From an uncultured Carnobacterium sp. (GTDB taxonomy: Bacteria > Bacillota > Bacilli > Lactobacillales > Aerococcaceae), in NCBI GenBank assembly GCA_937976325.1, contig CALJSD010000173.1, forward strand, positions 1 to 6,489: 6,489 nt of DNA. Reading direction: 5' to 3'. This document shows positions 1 to 5,897 of the stretch, one piece after another. Each line of letters begins with the position of its first letter. The first letter of the stretch is position 1. The position numbers and the translations under genes were made by a program. A model generated the notes under the pieces. The model searched no databases. It was not told where the DNA came from and saw nothing but the letters and a program-made list of their open reading frames with translations.

Positions 1-1499
1 ATTATAACGGTTAGTTCTGGATTTGACAAAATCATTTTCTCAATACGAGCAGCGCTCTCCATATCTAAGCTCGCTGTGCTTTCATCAAACAGAAGGAGTT
101 TATGTGGTTGCGTTAATGCTCGCGCTATAGAAATTCTCTGTCTTTGACCGCCAGATAATTGACTACCATGCTCGGTAACCGCATCATCTAATTGGCAGAA
201 TTGCTGGATGCCTAGTTCTTCAGGAAGTGAGATTTCTTTGGTGTTATCCCACAATGTAATGTTCTCTCTAACGGTTGCGTTAAACAAATGATTCTTTTGC
301 GGGTTGTAGTGAACAGCACTACGCAATTGAACTATTTGTTCCTTCGTTAGTTCTTTTCCATCTAAGAAGACTTTCCCAGAATAGTCATTGTTTTCTCCTG
401 CAAGGAAATGTAATAATGTCGATTTTCCGCTTCCGCTATCCCCGACTAGAGCATATTTCTTTCCTTTCTCAATCGTAAAGGAAGTTGGTTTCACAATTTT
501 ATTTCCGTTGACCGCTACTTCTACAGATCTTAATTCTAAAGAGTTCTTCAGTTCCAGTTCTTCTTGTAGCAATTCATCAGGAAGGATGGATTCATATTTA
601 TCAAAATATACTTGAACAGATTTATACTGTACTAAATTTTGCGCGATTAGGCTGACTTTACCAAAAAGCATTCCTGTAAATGAACCAATACTTCCCATAA
701 CCCCAATCGATACAATCCCATTAACCACAAGATATCCGACTAAAATGGCACTCAATGATTGACCTAAACTATTCACTGCTCCTGAAGCAATTCCTGATAG
801 CATGAATGCGCGAATTAAACGAACTACCGCATCTTTAACGGCGCCCGATTCAAATTGGACGCGATTTTTAAAGGTATCCATTTTATTTAATGCATAGAAT
901 ACAGAATAACCCTCTAGTAAATTTTGTACATTCGAAGAAAATTTTTCTTGGGTTGCAGAATAACTTTCCAGTACTTTCTTCGTATGTGGTTCGAATAATT
1001 TTGGAATCAAAAGAAGTCCGCTAATTAATACTACAAGGAATAACAGGATAGACCAGTGATAAGTAAGGATAACTCCTATTGATAACAGCACCGTTAGTAC
1101 ACTTTCTGTTATCGTGAAGAACATTGGAAGTCCCAATGACGAGATTCTCTCCATATCATTTGTCATCCAAGATACATACTCTGGAAATTCACGTTTGGTG
1201 ATTTCCATATAATTCGCCTTGCGAAGTTTTTCTGCAATTTCTTCCCTTAATTCCGTATTAACTAATTGAATGAACTTCTCTTGTTGAACGGAAAATAAGA
1301 AATTTGAATACGATAATATTCCATTCATAGCAAACCGGATTGCCAATGCTCCTACAAATTGCCAAGCATTTAAAGCAACTAACCCGTCAATGGCATATGC
1401 AATAATCGCAATATTCGCTACGGTTAAAAGACTCTTGATGATTACTAATACGAGAAGAATCATTACTTTGGATGGATGTTGTAATAACTTCTGCTTCAT
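1..1499 (-). CDS. ABC exporter half-transporter (membrane domain + ATPase), C-terminus cut by window edge
   Basis: This is an ATP-driven membrane exporter subunit. It is open at the left edge, with 499 codons in the window, and by comparison with its 526-residue neighbour only about 25-30 residues are missing. The start is ATG at 1499, preceded by AAGGAG (1508-1513, 8-nt gap), and it begins MKQKLLQHPSKV. The N-terminal half is hydrophobic with several membrane spans. The ATPase domain shows Walker A GDSGSGKS (residues 353-360), Q-loop Gln401 in NPQKNH, signature LSGGQ (448-452), and Walker B with D472 and catalytic E473 (FDESTASLD). The H-loop histidine would lie just outside the window. Its start overlaps the stop of the upstream paralogue in an ATGA, so the two are probably translationally coupled and pair as a heterodimer. 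The substrate cannot be read from the sequence; peptide or drug export is typical of the family. The family call is secure, the substrate is unknown. Confidence 0.93.
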   Translation of the reverse strand, partial: MKQKLLQHPSKVMILLVLVIIKSLLTVANIAIIAYAIDGLVALNAWQFVGALAIRFAMNGILSYSNFLFSVQQEKFIQLVNTELREEIAEKLRKANYMEITKREFPEYVSWMTNDMERISSLGLPMFFTITESVLTVLLSIGVILTYHWSILLFLVVLISGLLLIPKLFEPHTKKVLESYSATQEKFSSNVQNLLEGYSVFYALNKMDTFKNRVQFESGAVKDAVVRLIRAFMLSGIASGAVNSLGQSLSAILVGYLVVNGIVSIGVMGSIGSFTGMLFGKVSLIAQNLVQYKSVQVYFDKYESILPDELLQEELELKNSLELRSVEVAVNGNKIVKPTSFTIEKGKKYALVGDSGSGKSTLLHFLAGENNDYSGKVFLDGKELTKEQIVQLRSAVHYNPQKNHLFNATVRENITLWDNTKEISLPEELGIQQFCQLDDAVTEHGSQLSGGQRQRISIARALTQPHKLLLFDESTASLDMESAARIEKMILSNPELTVI

Positions 1500-3076
1500 A
1501 ATGATTTCTCCTTCCCTAAGTAAATCACTTCATCAAATAAATCACGATGTTCTTCAAAAAAATGATGTGTCACAATCACAAGGGTTAGGTTAGGATTTTG
1601 AAGGAGTTGAGCTTCTATACTTCGCGCACTTTCCAAATCTAAATTCGCGGTACTTTCATCGAGTAATAACACCTTCTCTGATTCAAGTAACGTTCTAGCA
1701 AGCGCTAATCGTTGTCGTTGCCCTCCTGATAACTTAGTCCCATGTTCACTAACAACTTCCTGCGCATTCGTAAATTGGTTCAACCCCATTTGACTAGATT
1801 CTTCCTCAAACGGACGATCTTCCCATAGCGTAATATTATCTTTGACTGTGGCGTTAAAAATATGGTTCTTCTGAGGATTGTATGCAGTAATATTGCGCAG
1901 CTGTACAATTTGTTCCTTAGAAAGAGGCTTCCCATCGAGGATTACTTCACCCGTAAATTCGTGATTCCGACCGGCTAAGAAATTCAATAACGTTGATTTC
2001 CCAGTACCGCTATCTCCTAACAACGCATATTTCTTCCCTTTTTCGATAGTGAACGTCACGGGATGTACAATGACATGCCCATTCACGCTGACTGTGACAT
2101 CTCGTAACGATAAAGCCTGTTGGAGAGAACTGTTGTCTGGTTGTAAATTCGAATCTGCTTCTAAGCTATTAAATTTATCAAAATAAACATGTATCGATTT
2201 TAATTGAACGAATTGTTGAACGACTTGTTCTAACGATGCAAAGCAATTAAATGTAAGAGAACCTGCTGCAGTAAATGCCCCCACTGAAATCATCCCAGCA
2301 AACACCATGATTCCGGCTACGACATCCACTGAAATTTTCCCAACAAAATTCAGTATCGAAATGCACAATTGTACAAAAGAAAATTTCTTTCGATAGCCGA
2401 CTTTAACTTCTGATAATGCATCCGAAGCGACTTTCATTCGCTTCACAAATTGTCCCACTGCATTCGAGGTATAAAACACTTCGAATCCTTTAAATAAGTT
2501 TTGAACGGTTGTAGTAAATTCTTCATTGGCAGCAGATAGATTTGAAGTAGCTTCCTTGGTTTGTTTTTGAAACCACTTTGGCGTGAAAATAAGCATCAAT
2601 GCTACAAAAACAGTCACAACTGCTAATCCCCAATGGAATAGTGAGAGAGAAATCAATGCAAAAATCAGCATCAATCCACTTCCGTTGCTGTTGAATAACA
2701 CAGCAAATCCATTGTCTTCTAATTGCTCTAAATCGCTTGTAAACCATGAAACGTACGCAGAAACATCTTTTTCTGTCACTGTTGAATAATTCGCACGACC
2801 GATTCTGTCAGCAATTTCTCCTCGGATTTCAATGCTAATTTTTTGGATGAGCTTATTCAGTTGCACATTATATCCATATAACGATGCTAAATAAACTCCA
2901 CTGAAAGCTATTCCTACTAACTTCCACATTAAAAACGTAGAAAAATCGCCCTTTACCAAAGCATTAAATGCTGGTGCATTCAACGAAATACTAATAATAG
3001 AGGATGCATTTTCCAAAAAAGATAATAACACCACAACAAGAGATGCTACTTTATGCCTGAGCAGATACCGTTTCAT
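1496..3076 (-). CDS. ABC exporter half-transporter (membrane domain + ATPase), complete
   Basis: This is a complete 526-residue half-exporter. About six hydrophobic spans lie in the first 290 residues (around 10-35, 47-66, 124-145, 148-166, 233-262 and 263-285), followed by the ATPase domain. Walker A is GDSGTGKS (354-361), Q-loop Gln402, signature LSGGQ (449-453), Walker B LLLDE with D473/E474, and the H-loop is H504 in VTHHF. All catalytic residues look intact. The start is preceded by AGGAGG (3087-3092, 10-nt gap). It overlaps the next gene by ATGA and shares with it many local motifs, such as VQNL, VYFDK, TFTIEKGKKYAL, KEQIVQLR and NPQKNH, so the two are paralogues from a duplication. The gene lies 158 bp downstream of the Rgg-like regulator on the same strand, which suggests but does not prove regulation by it. 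Candidate roles are export of a peptide signal, a bacteriocin or a drug. Confidence 0.95.
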   Translation of the reverse strand: MKRYLLRHKVASLVVVLLSFLENASSIISISLNAPAFNALVKGDFSTFLMWKLVGIAFSGVYLASLYGYNVQLNKLIQKISIEIRGEIADRIGRANYSTVTEKDVSAYVSWFTSDLEQLEDNGFAVLFNSNGSGLMLIFALISLSLFHWGLAVVTVFVALMLIFTPKWFQKQTKEATSNLSAANEEFTTTVQNLFKGFEVFYTSNAVGQFVKRMKVASDALSEVKVGYRKKFSFVQLCISILNFVGKISVDVVAGIMVFAGMISVGAFTAAGSLTFNCFASLEQVVQQFVQLKSIHVYFDKFNSLEADSNLQPDNSSLQQALSLRDVTVSVNGHVIVHPVTFTIEKGKKYALLGDSGTGKSTLLNFLAGRNHEFTGEVILDGKPLSKEQIVQLRNITAYNPQKNHIFNATVKDNITLWEDRPFEEESSQMGLNQFTNAQEVVSEHGTKLSGGQRQRLALARTLLESEKVLLLDESTANLDLESARSIEAQLLQNPNLTLVIVTHHFFEEHRDLFDEVIYLGKEKSL

Positions 3077-3095
3077 TGATTTCTTTCCTCCTATA

Positions 3096-3116
3096 AATTT
3101 CTAAATAGAAATTATA
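3096..3116 (-). promoter_or_regulatory. Candidate -10 box with overlapping palindromic operator for the ABC operon
   Basis: On the minus strand a TATAAT (3116-3111) lies 34 bases upstream of the exporter start. It overlaps a perfect inverted repeat, AATTTCTA-AA-TAGAAATT (3096-3113, 8-bp arms, 2-bp centre). No good -35 hexamer is visible at 17 bp; the closest is GATTTA. A weak -35 plus a palindrome on the -10 would fit a regulated promoter, but the palindrome is pure A/T-rich sequence in an AT-rich gap. Which protein binds, if any, is unknown. Confidence 0.4.
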
Positions 3117-3234
3117 TACCGCTTCAAATCCCCTAAATCTATTAAGAATACTCTCATCAATTGTCTCTGTTTTGGATTTTCCATTAACCCATTTTGATGT
3201 GTTGAGTATAACAGTATATTTTATTTCTACTCAT

Positions 3235-4101
3235 TTATTTATCATATATAGTTGGTAAGAACATCTTCGCATATTTTTTGTAATCATGGGCTCGTTCTAC
3301 TTCTCCAATAAAAATCAAAAAATCAATTACTTGCTCAACTTTTGCTTTACCTAGATTAACATGCCCATTTTTAATCATCAGAATACCTTTATAATAATTT
3401 ACCTTTAATCTTTCATAAAAAAGAGGGGTATCCTTTAACATCTTCTCTAATTTATCTATAAGAATTGAAGCTGATCTATATTGTTCCTCTTCCAAATCCT
3501 TTCTTATTACATTTAACATGATTCTTCCAATTTGTTCTAAGAAACTTTTTGAATTAGAAAACAAATAACTCTTTTTGTCAATTCTATTTACAAACTCATT
3601 AATTCGATCAGATGAAAAGAAAATTGAAAAATTCCCAAAGATCATCAATTCGTATCTTCCCCAATCTTCGACAGAATAAAGGTAATCTACAATTTTCTTT
3701 ATATCCCTTTTATCATTTTCTATATTCAGTAGCTTATTAATATGAAATTTTATAAGTAATTGGTTATGATAATGACAGTAATTTCCAGTTTCATTTTCTA
3801 ACTCCAACTCTTCCATATATAACTCGTTTAACAAACTAACTTCTTTTTTCACAATTACCGATCTAAACTTATCCAAGAAGTTTTGATAGCTATCAACCTC
3901 TTTACGATATAGAACCTCAAATTCTGAAAAAGATATATTCATTCGTTTTAATAATCTAAAAAAATTTTTATCTGTGGTATCAGTTTCTCCTCGTTCGTAT
4001 TTTGATAGTTGCGAAATTGACATAATACCATTTGACAATTCTTTCTGAGTAAGGCCTTTACACTCCCTTAAAGACTTTATTAAATATCCCAATTTTTCCA
4101 T
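3235..4101 (-). CDS. Rgg/GadR/MutR-family transcriptional regulator (putative peptide sensor)
   Basis: This 288-residue protein has an N-terminal helix-turn-helix of the Xre/HTH_3 type: residues about 6-60, with GLTQKELSNGIMSISQLSKYERGET at 16-40 carrying the recognition helix. A long, all-helical, charged C-terminal part follows, as in the TPR-like peptide-binding domain of Rgg regulators. Length and architecture match the Rgg/GadR/MutR family, whose better-known members bind short exported peptides and regulate adjacent genes. The start ATG at 4101 has AGGAGG (4108-4113) 6 nt upstream. The gene is clearly more A/T- and Lys/Asn/Ile-rich than the exporter and yebC genes, which hints at a separate origin. 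A 44-codon peptide ORF is divergent from it and an exporter operon lies downstream, both classic settings for this family. The family call is confident; the ligand and targets are inferred. Confidence 0.88.
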   Translation of the reverse strand: MEKLGYLIKSLRECKGLTQKELSNGIMSISQLSKYERGETDTTDKNFFRLLKRMNISFSEFEVLYRKEVDSYQNFLDKFRSVIVKKEVSLLNELYMEELELENETGNYCHYHNQLLIKFHINKLLNIENDKRDIKKIVDYLYSVEDWGRYELMIFGNFSIFFSSDRINEFVNRIDKKSYLFSNSKSFLEQIGRIMLNVIRKDLEEEQYRSASILIDKLEKMLKDTPLFYERLKVNYYKGILMIKNGHVNLGKAKVEQVIDFLIFIGEVERAHDYKKYAKMFLPTIYDK

Positions 4102-4193
4102 AATGTTCCTCCTACTCCAATACTCCTACAAAAAATTTCCAATCTTTACAAAAGTGTATTCTTTTAACAAATAAATATTGGAGTTGATTTTCT
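4102..4193. promoter_or_regulatory. Divergent promoter region between rgg-like gene and peptide ORF
   Basis: This 92-bp gap must hold both divergent promoters. For the regulator (minus strand) the best candidate is TTGTTA (4170-4165), 16-bp spacer, TAAAGA (4148-4143). For the peptide (plus strand) no consensus pair is clear: TTTCCA (4136-4141) or TTTACA (4145-4150) could be -35 elements, with TATTCT (4157-4162) or TAAATA (4172-4177) as -10, but the spacings are poor. That would fit a promoter needing an activator. A 9-bp inverted repeat, ACTCCAATA (4114-4122) and TATTGGAGT (4176-4184), places the same TATTGGAGT in both leaders next to each ribosome binding site. TACTCC is repeated at 4113-4118 and 4121-4126. 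Confidence 0.5.
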
Positions 4194-4328
4194 ATGAGAA
4201 AAAAATTGTTATTAGCTTTTCTATTCCTATCACTTTTGTTATTTTCCTCTTTTTCTAAAAATAACTTAGATTCTCGTTTAGGTTATGTTGATGATATAGT
4301 TGTTATAGATGATTCTACAATTTTTTAA
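4194..4328 (+). CDS. Short secreted peptide, candidate pheromone precursor for the Rgg-like regulator
   Basis: This is a 44-codon ORF from ATG 4194 to TAA 4326-4328, with ribosome binding site GGAG (4180-4183) 10 nt upstream. The N-terminus (MRKKLLLAF...) is a short Arg/Lys patch followed by an unbroken hydrophobic stretch, residues 5-20, like a Sec-type signal peptide or a pheromone leader. A polar linker (KNNLDSRLGY) follows, and the tail is DDIVVIDDSTIF (33-44). No cysteine is present, so it is not a lipoprotein or a disulfide bacteriocin. The DIVVI segment recalls the acidic-then-aliphatic core of streptococcal SHP pheromones (for example DIIIIVGG), but the DDSTIF end is different, and the leader-plus-tail layout is also like PapR. 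The gene is divergent from the Rgg-like gene, 92 bp away, and is followed by a strong terminator at 4369-4406, so it is probably a one-gene transcript. The coding call is fairly good; the pheromone role is inference. Confidence 0.72.
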   Translation: MRKKLLLAFLFLSLLLFSSFSKNNLDSRLGYVDDIVVIDDSTIF

Positions 4329-4368
4329 TCTACGCACATTATAACATCTAATAAAACAGGAACAATAC

Positions 4369-4406
4369 AAAAAACGTGGAGATTTCGTACTTTCTCCACG
4401 TTTTTT
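4369..4406. terminator. Bidirectional intrinsic terminator
   Basis: A perfect 14-bp stem, AAAAAACGTGGAGA (4369-4382) with TCTCCACGTTTTTT (4393-4406), encloses a 10-nt loop. The A-tract on one side and T-tract on the other let it work on both strands. On the plus strand it ends the peptide transcript; on the minus strand it ends the thioredoxin-like gene, whose stop lies 20 bp away. Confidence 0.9.
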
Positions 4407-4426
4407 CAATTAAAATATTGGATTTT

Positions 4427-4705
4427 TTAATTTTCCACATACGCCTTTGCTTGAACGATGCGCTTTTCGAGTTCCATCAGGTCGATGAAGTGTGCTTGGC
4501 GTGCGAATTCTTTGTCTCCAACCATCAAGAGAATGGCGGGCACGGTTAACACTTCATAGCGACTAGCCACTTCTGGATGAAGAGTGGCGTCGATTTCTTC
4601 TACGGTAATGCCGTAGTCTCCTGCGATTTCCATAACTTGCGGACGAATCACATGGCACACGCCGCATGTCGGAGTCGAAATATAGATGATTTTTACGGTT
4701 TCCAT
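4427..4705 (-). CDS. Small thioredoxin-like protein (CxxC)
   Basis: This is a 92-residue single-domain thioredoxin-fold protein and probably a cytoplasmic thiol-disulfide oxidoreductase. There is no signal peptide. The first beta strand (VKIIYIST) leads into the active site TPTCGVCH with C14 and C17, and the cis-proline motif is TVPA at P56. It is shorter than classical thioredoxin (about 105 residues) and has CGVC rather than CGPC, as in the short thioredoxin-like proteins of Firmicutes whose partners are mostly unknown. The start ATG at 4705 has GAGGTG (4716-4711) 5 nt upstream, with a further AGGAG at 4722-4718. A TATGAT at 4728-4723 could be part of its -10, but it lies very close to the start and no well-spaced -35 is seen. 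The gene is divergent from yebC and ends at the shared terminator 4369-4406. The fold is confident, the physiological substrate is not known. Confidence 0.88.
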   Translation of the reverse strand: METVKIIYISTPTCGVCHVIRPQVMEIAGDYGITVEEIDATLHPEVASRYEVLTVPAILLMVGDKEFARQAHFIDLMELEKRIVQAKAYVEN

Positions 4706-4738
4706 TTTCTCACCTCACTCCTATCATACCCGATAGCC

Positions 4739-4760
4739 CAAGAATTCTTGCAAACTTTGC
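4739..4760. repeat. Palindrome cluster in the thioredoxin-like/yebC divergent gap
   Basis: A perfect 12-bp palindrome, CAAGAATTCTTG (4739-4750), is followed at once by a second inverted repeat GCAAA-C-TTTGC (4750-4760), with TTGCAA (4748-4753) bridging them. It lies between the thioredoxin-like gene and the yebC promoter. It could be an operator for either gene. No known binding consensus is recognised. Confidence 0.35.
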
Positions 4761-4788
4761 TCATAGGCCCTTTTTTAGTAGAAAACAC

Positions 4789-4818
4789 TTAACAAACCGC
4801 GTCTTGATTGTGTATAAT
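4789..4818 (+). promoter_or_regulatory. Sigma-A-type promoter for yebC family gene
   Basis: TTAACA (4789-4794), an 18-bp spacer and a perfect TATAAT (4813-4818) form a good housekeeping promoter 43 bp upstream of the chosen yebC start. The -10 box overlaps the earlier in-frame codons TTG 4808 and ATG 4817, so those cannot be the translation start of mRNA from this promoter. Confidence 0.75.
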
Positions 4819-4861
4819 GGAAGAGTTAAGTCCAGATGAAAATCAGAAAGTGAGTGAAACA

Positions 4862-5581
4862 ATGGGACGTAAATGGGCAAATATTGTCGAAAAGAAAACA
4901 AAATTAGATGCTAACAATAGTAAAATCTACGCTAAATTCGGGATTGAAATCTATGTAGCTGCAAAACAAGGGGAACCAGATCCTCATTCAAACCAAAAAT
5001 TAAAATTCGTTATTGACCGTGCTAAAACTTATAATGTACCACGTCATATCATCGAACGTGCGATTGAAAAAGCAAAAGGTGGCGGCGATGGCGACTACCA
5101 AGAACTCCGTTACGAAGGGTTCGGACCAAACGGCTCTATGATTATCGTAGATGCCTTAACAAATAACGTAAACCGTACAGCAGCTGACGTACGTGCCGCT
5201 TACAGCAAAAACGGCGGTAACATGGGTGCACCAGGTTCTGTAACTTACTTATTTGACCACACAGCAATCTTCGGTATCGCAAACAAAGATGCTGACGAAT
5301 TATTAGAACAATTAATGGAAGCAGACGTTGACGTTCGTGACGTTGTTCAAGAAGACGACCAAGCGATTGTTTACGCTGAACCAAACGACTTCCACACTGT
5401 TCGTAAAGCGTTAGAAGACTTAGGAATCACTGAATTCACAGTGAGCGAAATCGAAATGATTCCTCAATCAGAAGTAACACTTGAAGGCGACGACTTACGT
5501 TTATTCGAACGCATGATTAACGCTCTAGAAGACAACGAAGACGTTCAAAAAGTGTACCACAACGTAAACTTAGAAGACTAA
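4862..5581 (+). CDS. YebC/PmpR-family protein, YeeI (YebC2) type
   Basis: This 239-residue YebC/PmpR/TACO1-family protein closely resembles Bacillus YeeI. It opens MGRKWANI, then shows IYAKFGIEIYVAAKQGEPDP, RAKTYNVPRHIIERAIEKAKGG, LRYEGFGPNGSMIIVDALTNNVNRTAADVR and GGNMGAPGSV, and ends with a conserved VYHNVNLED tail. These are family hallmarks and the length is normal. The family was long annotated as transcriptional regulators. More recent work on YebC/TACO1 proteins supports a role at the ribosome, relieving stalls at proline-rich stretches. The start at 4862 fits homologues and lies after the promoter; a 19-residue in-frame extension exists upstream but overlaps the -10 box. The ribosome binding site is weak (AAAGTGAG around 4847-4854). 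It is followed by a strong terminator and looks monocistronic. The family call is very confident. Confidence 0.95.
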   Translation: MGRKWANIVEKKTKLDANNSKIYAKFGIEIYVAAKQGEPDPHSNQKLKFVIDRAKTYNVPRHIIERAIEKAKGGGDGDYQELRYEGFGPNGSMIIVDALTNNVNRTAADVRAAYSKNGGNMGAPGSVTYLFDHTAIFGIANKDADELLEQLMEADVDVRDVVQEDDQAIVYAEPNDFHTVRKALEDLGITEFTVSEIEMIPQSEVTLEGDDLRLFERMINALEDNEDVQKVYHNVNLED

Positions 5582-5587
5582 AAGCAG

Positions 5588-5627
5588 AAAAAGCAAAATG
5601 TAACATATAAGTTACATTTTGCTTTTT
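5588..5627. terminator. Intrinsic terminator after yebC, probably bidirectional
   Basis: A perfect 17-bp stem (5588-5604 with 5611-5627) has a 6-nt loop ATATAA and runs into a T-tract to 5629. It starts 6 bp after the yebC stop. The A-tract on the left arm gives a T5 tail on the minus strand, so it could also stop transcripts reading leftward out of the repeat array at 5630-6188. Confidence 0.93.
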
Positions 5628-5629
5628 TT

Positions 5630-5897
5630 GTCCCCTTTCAACCTGAGAACGCACTTCCCATCAGCTTCTTATCTTGTGGGGCTCCTCACCCAAGAAGCTC
5701 CTCCTTAACTTTTCAGCAAAAACGGACAAAACAGGACACGTAAAGATCCATGGATTCTATAGTAGGAACAATAGCGAGTGCATTCAATGTGAATTACTGC
5801 CGCTTGGAAATTTATTTCCTAGCGGCAGTTTGAAGCTTGAAAGGAATTGAGACGTAAGGCTCAATCCGGTGCAGCTATTGTCACTGCTCGTCAAGTT
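5630..5897. repeat. Tandem structured repeat, copy 1
   Basis: This is the first of two diverged direct copies in a gap without protein genes. It starts at GTCCCCTTTCAACCTGAGAAC (5630-5650). The first 104 bases match copy 2 (5895-5998) without gaps at roughly 84% identity, counted by eye. A variable stretch follows, then a core at 5787-5837 that is identical to copy 2 at 49 of 51 positions. Structures seen: hairpin A, ACTGCCGCT/AGCGGCAGT (5796-5804/5821-5829), capped by GGAAAT/ATTTCC; hairpin B, ATTGAG/CTCAAT (5846-5851/5860-5865), with an 8-nt loop; enclosing helix C, ACAATAGC/GCTATTGT (5768-5775/5874-5881), plus inner TGCA/TGCA; and a 5' hairpin, AGCTTCTT/AAGAAGCT (5663-5670/5692-5699). There is no ORF of note and no match to a known RNA that I recognise. 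Confidence 0.85.

Noticed and set aside
388..615. Plus-strand ORF inside the first exporter gene, and similar ones at 1390-1593, 2583-2789 and 4577-4792, plus a minus-strand one at 2523-2747
   Set aside because: These lie in other frames of genes with clear conserved motifs, or mostly so, and have no convincing ribosome binding sites.
4808..4861. Upstream in-frame extension of the YebC-family gene (TTG 4808 or ATG 4817)
   Set aside because: The TATAAT -10 box at 4813-4818 overlaps these codons, and family members begin with the MGRKW found at 4862.
5142..5384. Minus-strand 80-codon ORF inside the yebC-family gene
   Set aside because: Arg/Leu-rich shadow of a highly conserved coding sequence, with no recognisable protein features.
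5641..5700. Minus-strand GGTGAGG-N2-CC followed by AGATA in both repeat copies, reminiscent of the start of the M-box (magnesium) riboswitch
   Set aside because: The rest of the M-box core is not found, there is too little room before the yebC terminator in copy 1, and no minus-strand gene lies downstream to be controlled.
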